Shown in pieces: positions 1 through 12,200 of a stretch of 64,000 nucleotides of DNA (positions within the stretch are counted from its first letter, which is position 1; the number at the start of each line of letters is the position of its first letter). Location: contig JAUHXC010000013.1 in assembly GCA_030427205.1 (NCBI GenBank), forward strand, positions 134,413-198,412, read 5' to 3'. Both the position numbers and the translations under genes were made by a program. The stretch is from a bacterium. Its GTDB lineage: Bacteria > Myxococcota_A > Bradymonadia > UBA7976 > UBA1532. Below the pieces are notes generated by a model that ran no database searches, was not told the DNA's origin, and saw only the letters and a program-made list of their open reading frames with translations.

Positions 1-1
1 G

Positions 2-103
2 CACATGCGCTGGCACGCCGTGCCCGATGGGGCAGACGAAGAGTGCACGCCCCAGACGGACGCGGCCGCGGCATGGATGGTCGAGTGCCGCACGCTGCCG
101 TGA
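2..103 (+). CDS. 3' end of an unidentified gene (partial)
   Basis: An open frame enters from the left edge and stops at TGA 101-103. It encodes about 33 residues ending in WMVECRTLP. Nearly all codons end in G or C, as in the confident genes of this window, which is why I treat it as a real C-terminus rather than chance. It converges on the rpsU group. The visible part is too short to name a family. Confidence 0.4.
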   Translation, partial: HMRWHAVPDGADEECTPQTDAAAAWMVECRTLP

Positions 104-161
104 GCAGCTCGGCGCGTCGCGTAGAGGTCGAGGCGTGCCCGCATGCGGGCGCCGCTTCGCC

Positions 162-362
162 TCAGCTGCGGCGGTAGAAGACCGTGATCGAGATGCAGTG
201 GAACTGGTTGTCGCTCGACTGCCGGATGACCGTATCGACGATCTCGTAGTCCCGGTGCCGATCGAGCCAGGCGGTGACCTTCTCACCGAGCGCTTCGCGC
301 TCGAGCGCCTTGGTGGCGCTGAAGAGCTTGAGCCCGTCGTAGTCCTTGATCGCGTGGCTCAA
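162..362 (-). CDS. small conserved-looking protein coupled to rpsU
   Basis: A 66-residue protein of unknown function. It begins MSHAIKDYDGL and ends in the beta-strand-like stretch FHCISITVFYRRS. Its ATG (362-360) overlaps the stop codon of rpsU in an ATGA arrangement, so the two are probably translated as one unit. No signal peptide or membrane segment is visible. Acidic, basic and aromatic residues alternate as in a small cytoplasmic alpha/beta fold. Coupling to a ribosomal protein suggests a constitutive, growth-linked role, but that is inference; I cannot name the family. Confidence 0.65.
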   Translation of the reverse strand: MSHAIKDYDGLKLFSATKALEREALGEKVTAWLDRHRDYEIVDTVIRQSSDNQFHCISITVFYRRS

Positions 363-601
363 CGGTTACGCCGGTTGCGCGCGCGCATCGCCCGCCGCCG
401 CTCCTTGCGACGCCGACGCTCCGCCTCGCGCTGCTTGCGCTTGCGCTTGACCGACGGCTTCTCGTAGAAGCGCCGGCGCTTGAGCTCTTTATAGACACCC
501 TCGTGCGCCACCTGACGCTTGAGGATCTTGATCGCGCGCTCGACATTGTCGCCGTCGACAATGACTTCGAGCGGCCGCAGGTTGAGTTCGTTCTGACTCA
601 A
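359..601 (-). CDS. rpsU: 30S ribosomal protein S21
   Basis: S21 sits on the small ribosomal subunit near the anti-Shine-Dalgarno region and helps initiation. The S21 core is clear: VIVDGDNVERAIKILKRQ, then YKELKRRRFYEKPSVKRKRK, then a long Arg/Lys-rich tail, about 80 residues in all against 60-75 for the family. The start is uncertain. The family normally begins right before PLEV, but no ATG lies there. I chose TTG at 601, behind a GGGGTG stretch. GTG at 655, behind AAGGGGCGGG, is a good alternative giving 98 residues. The ATG at 691 lies upstream of the predicted transcription start, so it is unlikely. The stop overlaps the next gene by 4 nt. Confidence 0.88.
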   Translation of the reverse strand: MSQNELNLRPLEVIVDGDNVERAIKILKRQVAHEGVYKELKRRRFYEKPSVKRKRKQREAERRRRKERRRAMRARNRRNR

Positions 602-678
602 GGGAATCACCACCCCGGTGCAAATCGATTTCCCGTAGAAGCGCAGACAAATCACGTCCCGCCCCTTAAAGCCGCCGG

Positions 679-707
679 AAGATACGGGCATGATTTCGCC
701 ATGTCAA
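679..707 (-). promoter_or_regulatory. sigma70-type promoter for rpsU
   Basis: Reading the minus strand, a perfect TTGACA (-35, plus-strand 702-707) is followed by exactly 17 bases and then TATCTT (-10, 679-684). Transcription would start near 672, leaving a leader of about 70 nt before TTG 601 or about 17 nt before GTG 655. This is the best housekeeping promoter match I found in the window, and it fits a ribosomal protein gene. Confidence 0.6.
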
Positions 708-751
708 GCGGGCGTTTGTCTTTCGCTGCGGTTTCGATTTCAATCCGCGGT

Positions 752-776
752 GGGCGGCGCTATAGATCCGCCGCCC
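752..776. promoter_or_regulatory. inverted repeat upstream of lipA
   Basis: GGGCGGCG (752-759) and CGCCGCCC (769-776) form a perfect 8-bp inverted repeat around CTATAGATC. The loop holds a -10-like TATAGAT (761-767), 38 bases before the lipA start. It could be an operator overlying a promoter or simply a leader hairpin. No convincing -35 box accompanies it. Confidence 0.3.
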
Positions 777-813
777 TCTCGCCGCGACCACGGCCCGATT
801 CGGGAGACATGCG

Positions 814-1758
814 ATGAGCCGCGACGCGCTGCCGGTCCTGCCGGCCCATCCCCCCGGCGATCGCTTCGGACGCGATCGCGCCGCCCTGCGCCTGCCGCCC
901 TTCCTGCGCCGTCCCGTCGGCCGCGGCGAAGAGGTGCGCGCGGTCAAACGGCTGATGCGTCGGCAGAAGCTGCACACCGTCTGCGAAGAGGCCCGCTGCC
1001 CCAACCTCGCCGAGTGCTTCCGCCACGGCACCGCGACCTTCATGATCATGGGCGAGAACTGCACCCGGGCGTGTGGCTTCTGTGCGGTGGGCACGGCGGT
1101 GCCCGCGCCGCTCGATCCCGACGAGCCAGCGAACGTCGCTGAGGCCGCCGCAGCGCTCGGCCTCGAGCACGTCGTCATCACCAGCGTCAACCGCGACGAG
1201 CTGCCCGACGGCGGATCGGCCCACTTCCGGGCGACGGTCGAGGCGGTGCGCGCGCGATTGCCCGACGCGGCGATCGAGGTGCTCACCCCCGATTTCTGCG
1301 GCGATCGCGAGGCGGTGCGGCGGGTCGCGTCCGCGCCGCTCGACGTCTACAACCACAACGTCGAGACCGTGCCCCGGCTCTACGCCCGGGTCCGCCCGCG
1401 GGCGCGATATCCGTGGTCGCTCGGCGTGTTGAAGCAGGTCGCCGAGGAGCACCCCGACGTCGTGGTCAAGAGCGGGTTGATGGTGGGCCTCGGCGAGACC
1501 CGCGACGAGGTCTTCGCGCTGATGGACGACCTGCGCGAGGCCGGGGTCTCCATCGTCACCATGGGCCAGTATCTGCGCCCCAGCATCCGCCACGTGCCGG
1601 TGGTCGAGTATCTGCGCGAAGAGGCCTACGCGATCTACCGCGAGTACGGCGCGGCGCTGGGCTTCGATCACGTCTTCGCCGGCCCGTTCGTGCGCTCGTC
1701 CTACAACGCCGCCGAGGCCCTGCGCCACGCCCGCGCGGGTCAGGAGACCGACGGTTGA
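814..1758 (+). CDS. lipA: lipoyl synthase
   Basis: A radical-SAM enzyme that inserts two sulfurs into protein-bound octanoate to make the lipoyl cofactor of 2-oxoacid dehydrogenases and the glycine cleavage system. All three hallmarks are visible: the auxiliary-cluster cysteines CEEARCPNLAEC, the radical-SAM CTRACGFC (CxxxCxxC), and the C-terminal RSSYNA, whose serine ligates the auxiliary cluster. Length (314 aa) is normal. ATG 814 follows a GGGAG element. The stop overlaps the TTG start of the following glycosyltransferase. lipB is not in this window. Confidence 0.97.
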   Translation: MSRDALPVLPAHPPGDRFGRDRAALRLPPFLRRPVGRGEEVRAVKRLMRRQKLHTVCEEARCPNLAECFRHGTATFMIMGENCTRACGFCAVGTAVPAPLDPDEPANVAEAAAALGLEHVVITSVNRDELPDGGSAHFRATVEAVRARLPDAAIEVLTPDFCGDREAVRRVASAPLDVYNHNVETVPRLYARVRPRARYPWSLGVLKQVAEEHPDVVVKSGLMVGLGETRDEVFALMDDLREAGVSIVTMGQYLRPSIRHVPVVEYLREEAYAIYREYGAALGFDHVFAGPFVRSSYNAAEALRHARAGQETDG

Positions 1759-2867
1759 GGCACCTGCTCGTCGCCGACTGCCCCGTGCCCGCCTGGGACG
1801 CCGACGCCATCCGGGTGCGCCACCGGGCCGAGCTGTGCGCCCGCCGGGGGGGCGGCGTGCTCTTCGCGCCCCACGGCGTCGCCGGCCCGCTGCTCGCACC
1901 GGGCCTCAAGCACATCGCGGCGGCCATCCCGCCCGGCGCCGACGTCGAGCACCGCGAGGCTCTGATCGCCGAGCAGGCCGGCGCGGCGATCGACCGGCAT
2001 CGGCCCGCCGTCGTGCACGCCTTCGGCATCCGCGCCGCCGTGCCGGCGCTGATGCGCGCCCGCAACGCGGTCCGCGTGGTCGTCGAACCGGGCCGCACGC
2101 CGTCGCAGCGCATGCGCGCCATCGAGCCGCCGCTGCCGCCCGCGCGCCTGCAAGAGCTGGTCGATCTGGAAGACAAGGTGCTCACCCGGGCCGACGCGGT
2201 CATCGCCCGGTCGGCGGTCGAAGCGGCGCACATCGCCCGGCGCGGCGTGCCCGCCGAGCGGCTCTTCACCGCGCCCGACGGCCTGCCTCTGCCCGACGCA
2301 GGCGCCCATCCGCTGCCCGACCTGCCCATGCTCACCGGGGTCGTGGCCCACGCGCCCGACGAGGCCGCCGAGCTGATCCTGCGCGCGCTCTCACGGCTGA
2401 AGCACCCCTGGCGGCTGACGCTGCTCGGCCCCGGCGACTGGTCGACGGGCAAGACCGAGCACATCGCCCGCAAGCTCGAAGTCGACCACCGGGTGACCTA
2501 CGCCCGGCTCGACGACGACGCCGCGCTGCGCGTCTCGGGGGCGCAGGCGGTGATCTGCGGGCTGCCGTGGAACCGCTCGGTGCAGGCGGGCGCCATCGTG
2601 CCCGAGGCGGTGCTGTGGGCGATGGCCTGCCGGCGCCCGGTCGTCGCGCCCGACGTGCCGCTGGTGCGGGCCTTCGCCGGCGCCGGCGCGCTCTACTACG
2701 CCCACGACGACGTCGACGGGCTGCGCGCGGCGCTCGGGCGGGTGCTCGACGATCGTGGCTTGCGGGACGACCTGCTCGGCGCGGTCGACGCGCGGCGGGC
2801 CGCCCTCGATTGGGCGGGCGCCGACAGCACCATCGGGGACGTCTGGTCACTGCTCGCAGGCGGCTGA
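1755..2867 (+). CDS. glycosyltransferase (GT4-like)
   Basis: A probable GT-B fold glycosyltransferase of 370 residues. The C-terminal half has the typical order: LTGVVAHAP, WRLTLLGPGD, RVTYARLDDD, then the donor-binding stretch around IVPEAVLWAMACRRPVVAPDVP and a helical tail. The nucleotide-sugar glutamate is in PEAVLWAMA. No signal peptide is visible, so a cytoplasmic or peripheral enzyme is likely; donor and acceptor cannot be told. The start is TTG 1755, overlapping the lipA stop (TTGA), since the first sensible residues are MRHLLVADCPVP. Longer in-frame versions run inside lipA and are not coding. Coupling to lipA is physical; no functional link is evident. Confidence 0.75.
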   Translation: MRHLLVADCPVPAWDADAIRVRHRAELCARRGGGVLFAPHGVAGPLLAPGLKHIAAAIPPGADVEHREALIAEQAGAAIDRHRPAVVHAFGIRAAVPALMRARNAVRVVVEPGRTPSQRMRAIEPPLPPARLQELVDLEDKVLTRADAVIARSAVEAAHIARRGVPAERLFTAPDGLPLPDAGAHPLPDLPMLTGVVAHAPDEAAELILRALSRLKHPWRLTLLGPGDWSTGKTEHIARKLEVDHRVTYARLDDDAALRVSGAQAVICGLPWNRSVQAGAIVPEAVLWAMACRRPVVAPDVPLVRAFAGAGALYYAHDDVDGLRAALGRVLDDRGLRDDLLGAVDARRAALDWAGADSTIGDVWSLLAGG

Positions 2868-2906
2868 GGCCAGCGCCCGCCGCGCGGCGTGGGCCGGGGG
2901 GAAGGC

Positions 2907-3461
2907 TCAGACCTGGTTGAGCTGCTTTTCCTTGGTCTGCCGAGCGGTGGCGACCTCAGCGAGGTGCTGGGTGCTGAGCTGTTCGATCTGGTTGACCGCG
3001 CTGTTCAGGCCGTCCTCCGACAGCTCGCCCGACTTCACGAGATCACCCGCCTGATCCACGGCGGCGCGTCGGGCTGCGCGCACGCTCTCTTCGGCGGTGG
3101 CGGCCGCGGCGGCGACCTTCTGCAGGGCCGCGCGGCGACCGCTGTCGGTCAGCGGGCGCATCGGGACCCGAATCATGCTGTCGCCGATGTGGGCCTGCAG
3201 CCCGGTGGCGCGCTGGATGGCCGTGGCGATCGGCTGCTCGAGCGACTTGTCCCTCGACCGGATCTGGAGCTCCTGCGATGCGCTGCTGCAGCTCGCGACC
3301 TGCATCACCGGCGTCGGCGTGCCGTAGTACTCGACCTTCACCCCTTCGAGCAGATGCAGGCCGCCGCGCCCGTCGTAGATCCCGCGGAGGTCGCTGTTGA
3401 GCGTCTTGATCGCGGCGTTCTGGGCCGTCTCGGCGTTGCTCAGGATATCACTGAGTGCCAT
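2907..3461 (-). CDS. frr: ribosome recycling factor (diverged)
   Basis: RRF splits post-termination ribosomes together with EF-G. The 184-residue length and order match the family. The core VKVEYYGTPTPVMQVAS is followed by RDKSLEQPIATAIQ, IRVPMRPLTDSGRR, the arginine-rich helix VRAARRAAV that corresponds to the functional arginines of domain I, and a C-terminal KEKQLNQV. The usual GRASPSLLD segment is changed to GRGGLHLLEG, and an unusual SCSSASQE replaces the common VTVED-like stretch. It stands alone instead of in the usual tsf-pyrH-frr order, so it may be a second RRF-like paralogue. It lies convergent to the glycosyltransferase gene. Confidence 0.8.
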   Translation of the reverse strand: MALSDILSNAETAQNAAIKTLNSDLRGIYDGRGGLHLLEGVKVEYYGTPTPVMQVASCSSASQELQIRSRDKSLEQPIATAIQRATGLQAHIGDSMIRVPMRPLTDSGRRAALQKVAAAAATAEESVRAARRAAVDQAGDLVKSGELSEDGLNSAVNQIEQLSTQHLAEVATARQTKEKQLNQV

Positions 3462-3599
3462 ATGGGTGTCTTCCCATCAGGTGGTGTGATGCGAAGATGA
3501 CGACGCCCCGGCTGGCGATCAAGGCCTGCGCTGCTCTGTGTCAGGCTTGACTCGTACACTCCCTGATGCAGATGCATGCCATCGTATCGGTGACATATG

Positions 3600-4859
3600 T
3601 CATCCGCCGGCGGCCTTCAGCCGTGCGCTGCCGGGCGCCAGCCCCCGGGCGGCGTTCAGCGCCGAACGCACCACGCCCTCGTGGTTGTCGAAGTGGGTCA
3701 CGTACATCCCGGTGAACCACAGCCCGGCCTGCCCCTGCTGCGGCGCCAGCTCGCGCTGACAGAGAAAGTAGTCCGGATCGGGGTGCGGGTGCTGCCAGGT
3801 CACCTCGGCGTACAGCGGCTCGATGGCATGGGGCGGGTCGATGACCCAGCTGCGGAAGACATCCACCGCCCGGTTGCTGTCGGCCCAGTCGCTGATGGCC
3901 GCGCAGCGCCCGTCGAACATGATGTTGACCGCCGACCAGTCGCGCCGCTTCGGCGGCATGAGGCGCAGGTCGCCGTGCACCGCGATGCGGGTCTCGAAGT
4001 ACCGCACCCGGTCGAGGCTGCGGCGCAGCGCCTCCGTGCCCGCGAGGCCTTGCAGAAGCCACGACGCCTGCGCCGCGTTGGTGGCGAAGACCAGCTGGTC
4101 GACGTGGGTCTGGCCGCCGCCGTGATGCACCCGGTAGCCACCCTGCTCGGCGGCGGACAGACCGTCGACCGGGGCATCACAGCGCAGATCGGCGCGCCGC
4201 ATGTCGCCGACGAGCCGATCGACGTAGGCCCGCATGCCGCCGACCATGCCGTGCATCGGCTTCGGCGTCACCCGCTCGGGGCGGATGAGCACGAGGTACG
4301 ACATGGTATTGCGCGCCGAGTAGCCCTTCACCCGCGCCGGCGGCACGCCCCAGAAGGCGCCCAGCATCGGGTAGAGCATGGCTTCGGCGAAGTCGGCCGG
4401 CACCTGCTCGCGCACGACCCACTCTTCGAACGTCAGGTCGTGACCGTCGGTGCCCTGCTCGACGAGCGGCACCGCCTTGGCGATGGTCTTCTGCAGGTTC
4501 AGCATCGCCCGCACCCCGCGGGGGCGCAGCAGGCCGGTCATGCGCCCCAGGCTGCCGAAGGGCGGCATGGCCACCGTCCAGCCCGAGCGGCGATCGTGGA
4601 ACGTATTGCTGGGGGTGTACGCCGTATGCTCGGCGCCGATCTGCGCGAGCAGCTTCACGAAGGTGGGCTGCAGCAGCGGGCTGAAGAAGTGGATGCCGGT
4701 GTCGACGGGCCAGGAGCGGCCGCCGAGATCGACGTCGACGGTGTGGCAGTGACCGCCGAAGCGGGGCTCCTTCTCGAAGAGGATGACGTCGTGTGTCTGT
4801 TCGAGCAGCCACGCCGTCCACAGGCCGGCCGCGCCGCCGCCGATGATCCCGATGCGCAT
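3600..4859 (-). CDS. FAD-dependent amine oxidase-like oxidoreductase
   Basis: A 419-residue flavoprotein. The N-terminal Rossmann fingerprint IGIIGGGAAGLWTAW is followed by the acidic ribose-binding residue in VILFEKEPRFGGHCHTV. The C-terminal FAD motif GLWFTGMYVTHFDNHEGVV is typical of the predicted NAD/FAD-binding amine-oxidase group (COG2907-like) often found near cyclopropane-fatty-acid enzymes. No such partner is adjacent here. No signal peptide. The substrate is unknown, and desaturation or oxidation of a lipid or polyene is only one option. A 12-bp palindrome (TGACATATGTCA, 3591-3602) covers the stop codon. The 256-bp gap to carB should hold divergent promoters. Confidence 0.8.
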   Translation of the reverse strand: MRIGIIGGGAAGLWTAWLLEQTHDVILFEKEPRFGGHCHTVDVDLGGRSWPVDTGIHFFSPLLQPTFVKLLAQIGAEHTAYTPSNTFHDRRSGWTVAMPPFGSLGRMTGLLRPRGVRAMLNLQKTIAKAVPLVEQGTDGHDLTFEEWVVREQVPADFAEAMLYPMLGAFWGVPPARVKGYSARNTMSYLVLIRPERVTPKPMHGMVGGMRAYVDRLVGDMRRADLRCDAPVDGLSAAEQGGYRVHHGGGQTHVDQLVFATNAAQASWLLQGLAGTEALRRSLDRVRYFETRIAVHGDLRLMPPKRRDWSAVNIMFDGRCAAISDWADSNRAVDVFRSWVIDPPHAIEPLYAEVTWQHPHPDPDYFLCQRELAPQQGQAGLWFTGMYVTHFDNHEGVVRSALNAARGLAPGSARLKAAGG

Positions 4860-5115
4860 CGTACTTCCTCACGCCGGTGACGGGCCGTGAGCATGAGCCA
4901 CTGCAGGCGTCGGGTCGAGCGCTGAGTGCTCGCCGAAGCGTCACGGGTCGACGCGTGAGAGGCCTTCGTCGCTTCGCGGGTCGTCGAGATCGAGCCGTCG
5001 TTGACGAAGGGCGCGACATGATTCGGGCCTGCGCGCCGCGCGTCGGCCCCGTCGGCGGTCTCGTCACCCCGTTGTCGGTTGCGCCTGCCTTCGACGATCT
5101 CTAGGATGCCGCGCC

Positions 5116-8376
<3,261 letters not shown>

Positions 8377-8389
8377 ATGACGGCGGCGG

Positions 8390-8413
8390 GGGGCGGCGAT
8401 CCTCGGCCGCCCC
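8390..8413 (+). terminator. hairpin after carB
   Basis: GGGGCGGC (8390-8397) pairs perfectly with GCCGCCCC (8406-8413) over an 8-base loop, starting 14 bases after the carB stop. There is no T-tract. It could be a weak terminator or a processing/stabilising hairpin between carB and greA. Confidence 0.3.
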
Positions 8414-8507
8414 GCAGAGGGCCGCGACGGCGCGGTCACCGATTGCCGCAGAGCGCCGCGAGGCGCCCGAGATGCGCCGGCCCCGCCCGCGCGAGAGGAA
8501 CTGACCG

Positions 8508-8987
8508 ATGAGCGACCGCAGCATGCCGATCACCCGCGCCGGGTTCGAGCGCTTCACCGCCGAGCTGAGGCGGCTCAAGACCACCGAGCGCTCGCGTATC
8601 GCCAACGACATCGAGGTCGCCCGGAGCCATGGCGACCTGCGGGAGAACGCCGACTACGACGACGCCAAGGAGCGTCAGGGCATGCTGGAAGCCAAGATCG
8701 CCAAGCTCGAGAGCGATCTGGCCCGCGCCGAGATCATCGACACCGGGCGGCTGGGCGGCGAGCGGGTCGTCTTCGGGGCGACGGTGACCCTCTTCGACCT
8801 CGACGACGAGAGCGAGATGAAGGTGACCCTGGTCGGCGAGCTGGAGGCCGATCCCAAGCAGGATCGCATCTCGATCAGCTCGCCGGTGGCCCGGGCGCTG
8901 GTGGGCAAGTCCATCGACGACGAGGTGACGGTGCGCACCCCCGGCGGCGTGCGGCACTACGAGATCACCGACGTGACCTTCGGCTGA
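8508..8987 (+). CDS. greA: transcription elongation factor GreA
   Basis: Rescues backtracked RNA polymerase by promoting cleavage of the nascent transcript through the secondary channel. The 159-residue protein has the N-terminal coiled coil with the tip acidic pair in GDLRENADYDDAKERQ. The C-terminal FKBP-like domain contains ISISSPVARALVGKSIDDEVTV and ends in YEITDVTFG. ATG 8508 follows GAGAGGAA. Length and motifs are standard. It lies downstream of carB on the same strand and probably has its own promoter or reads through from carB. Confidence 0.96.
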   Translation: MSDRSMPITRAGFERFTAELRRLKTTERSRIANDIEVARSHGDLRENADYDDAKERQGMLEAKIAKLESDLARAEIIDTGRLGGERVVFGATVTLFDLDDESEMKVTLVGELEADPKQDRISISSPVARALVGKSIDDEVTVRTPGGVRHYEITDVTFG

Positions 8988-9182
8988 AGGCCGCGCGGCG
9001 TGCTCGATCGGGCGCGCCCTGCTTCTGTCTGCTCGACCTGCCGGCTCTCTTCTGCGCTTGCCTGCGGTCTCACGGAAACATCGTGGACACGGGCCCGTAA
9101 CCCCTGTCAGACTCGCGTATTCGCCGCGATCGCGGTGAGAACACACTCGGCCTGCGCCCGCGCGTACGGCGGTGTGGAATCC

Positions 9183-9202
9183 GGCCGGGCCCCCGCCCGG
9201 CC
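9183..9202 (+). other. strong GC hairpin in the metallopeptidase leader
   Basis: GGCCGGGC (9183-9190), CCCC loop, GCCCGGCC (9195-9202): a perfect 8-bp GC stem. It ends 23 bases before the start codon and just before the GGGGGAG ribosome-binding site. It may stabilise the mRNA or be a remnant terminator; no T-tract follows. The rest of the 8988-9225 gap shows nothing I can name. Confidence 0.35.
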
Positions 9203-9225
9203 CGCACGACACTCGGGGGAGTGAT

Positions 9226-12200
9226 ATGCAGCGTCGCAGGGACGCATGGCGATTGGGGCTGGCCTTGGCCGGCGGCCTGTTCGCCATGGCATGCAGCGGC
9301 CCGGTCGAAGATGTCGACCGGGTGCAGCCGCATTATGTGGCCAAGGCCCAGCTCGACGGTCAGTGGTTCTTCCGCCAGACCATCGTCGACATGCCGCCCA
9401 ATACCGGCTACTACATCGGCGCCTTCAGCGGCATCGAGGGCGGGGTCGAGAAGATCCGCTGGGAGGCGCGCGAGGATCAGCTCGTCGCCTACCGGATCCA
9501 CCCGACGGTGCCCGGGATCGAGGACGAAGATACGCTCGACGGCGCCGAGTACGACGGCGAGCCGGTCGCGGCGTATCGCATCCTGTCGCACTTCGACATC
9601 ATCCGGCAGTTCAACTCGAGCACCGGCGAGCAGTCGAACGTGCTGGTCGAAGATACCGCGCTGCGGCCGTGGTACGAGCGGGACTACATGCGGGTCGACT
9701 GGTCGACCAACATCCTGCCCGGGCCGGTCGACCTCGGCGGCTTCTTCAGCTACGACCCGTGGCTCTTGTCGGTCAACGCCGACTGGGTCCGCGAGACGGA
9801 GGCCGACGACCCCGACCACGCCCAGGTCGACGACGACTTCATCTTCCTCACCACCGAGTACCTCTCCGACGACGGCGGGGCGACCTGCATCCTCAACTTC
9901 GGGCGGGCGACGGCGGGCTATAACGACGCCTGCGGCATCACCCGCATCAAGGTGCGCAGCGCCTTCGTCAAGATCGACCCCGAAGAGCAGGCGCAGTTCG
10001 AGCCCAAGTCGTACCTCGACCGCGAGCGCATGTTCGACGAGAACGGCGATCCGCTGCGTTACGTGACCATCTCGGCGGGCACCGACAAAGCCATCCAGGT
10101 GGACGTGGCCTGCACCGAAGAGGTGCTCGCCGAGCTGGCCCCGGCGGTCACCGCCGCCGACTGCCGCGATCTGCAGTGGGATCAGGCCGGGCGCTTCGGC
10201 TTCTTCCGCACCATGCGCCAGGGCTATGACCGGCGGGTGGGCGGCGGTCACGACCTGACCCGGCAGTACTACGCCAACCACCATCAGATCTGGAAGGCCA
10301 CCCGCACCGAGAGCGGCGGCACCATCCCGCTCGCCGAGCGCGAGCTGCGGCCGGTGGTCTACTACCTCAACCCGAACTTCCCCGACGACCTCAAGGACGT
10401 CGCCATCCGCATCGGCCACGCGTGGAACGACGCGTTCATGGACGCGGCGATGGCGGCCACCGGGCGCAGCGCGAGCCAGATCGGCGACCAGCTCGCCCGC
10501 GACTTCGACGGGCGCGGCGTCTTCATGGACGGCGACGATCTGGCCCAGCAAGCGCTCTTCCAGGTGCGGGAGAACAGCTGCTCGCAGCGCGGGGTGACCG
10601 CCTACCTCAACCGGCGGGGCAACGACGCCATGCGCGCGGTGGCCAACGAGGCGACCGGCGGCGAAGGCCTGCTGCCGGGCAACCTGGAGAAGGTGTGCAG
10701 CCGGCTGACCTGGCACAGCAAGCGCACCGACGGGGTCGAGCCGTTCGTCTGGCAGCAGATGGGCGACCCCCGCTTCAGCTTCGTCTGGTGGATTCACGAC
10801 GAGCAGCCCTACGGCCCGCTGGGCTACGGGCCCTCGTCCCCCGACCCGGAGACCGGGCAGCTCATCTCGGGCAACGCCTACGTCTACGGGGCGGCGATCA
10901 ACCGCTACGCCCGCGACGCCGCCGACATGGTGCGCTTCGTCAACGGCGAGGTGGACATGCTCGACATCCGCGACGGCTATCAGCTGCGCGAGTGGCTGCT
11001 GGCGGGCGGGACCACGCCGGCGGGCGACGGGCTGGAGATCTCCCCCGAGTTCCAGCAGATCGTCTCCGAGCGCATCGGCACCCCGTTCATGAGCCAGTAC
11101 CGCGGCTTCAATGGCCCCGACGGCATGGACAAGGCGGCGATGCTGCGCCACATGCGCGACCGCATGCAGCACACCGCGCCCGATGACCCGATGGCGCCGG
11201 CCTTCGCCGCGCCGCTTGACCCGGGCCGCAGCCGCATGGCGGCGCTGGCCGCCGACCCCGACTTCAAGAGCCGCATGCTCTCCCCCGAGATGCTGCAGCT
11301 CGTCGGGCCGCTCTTCGACTGGCAGCCGGGCGACGCGGTGCCCGCCGAGATGGAAGAGCTGGCCCTCGAGCTGGTGACCGATCCCGGCGCGCTCGCCCGC
11401 CGCGAGCAGGAGCGCAAGCGCTTCTTCGCCGAGCGCAACGTCTTCCTGCCCGAGGGCATGGACGACTCGATCATCGGCCAGGCCCTCGAGCTGGCCGGGC
11501 TGCCGCCGGAGGAGGTCTACCGCATTCTGCGCGAGGAGATCTTCGAGGCGGTCATGCTGCACGAGATCGGCCACACGGTGGGCCTGACCCACAACTTCGA
11601 GGCCTCGATGGACGCCCTGAACTATCAGGACGACTTCTGGCACATCCGCGAGCAGTATCCCGAGAGCGAGTGGAAGAACCAGCGCCTGCCCGAGTACCGC
11701 TACACCTCGATCATGGACTACGGCAGCCGGTTCAACAGCGACACCAAGGGCCTGGGCAAGTACGACCACGCGGCGATCAAGTTCGTCTACGGCCACCACC
11801 TCGAGACCTTCGCCGACGAGGTGCCGGTGCCCGGTCGGCTCGATCTGGAGCTGCGCTGGGGCGACTACAGCACCATCCCCGAGCTGATGGGCGGTGATCT
11901 GGCCAACCTGTGGAACCGGGTCGATCGGCCCGTCGAGCAGATGACCGAGACCCGCAAGAACGGCATCCGCGGCAACGCGGTGAAGTTCGTCGAAGACCCG
12001 AGCCGCCCGGCGAGCGACTACTGGATCGACCCGGCGGTGCCGTATCACTACTGCGCCGACTTCCTGCGCGGCGACCTGAAGTGCCGCACCTGGGACGAGG
12101 GCTCGAATCACACCGAGGCGGTGCAGGCGGCCATCCAGCGCTACTGGAACTACTACGCCTTCAACAGCTATCGGCGTAATCGCAACGAAGGCAGCTTCAT

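Noticed and set aside
138..149. Palindrome CCCGCATGCGGG between convergent genes
   Set aside because: Only 12 bases, no loop and no T-tract; too weak to call a terminator.
3591..3602. Palindrome TGACATATGTCA upstream of frr
   Set aside because: It overlaps the stop codon of the oxidoreductase gene, about 130 bases before frr; a regulatory role is possible but a single short palindrome is not enough to list as a site.
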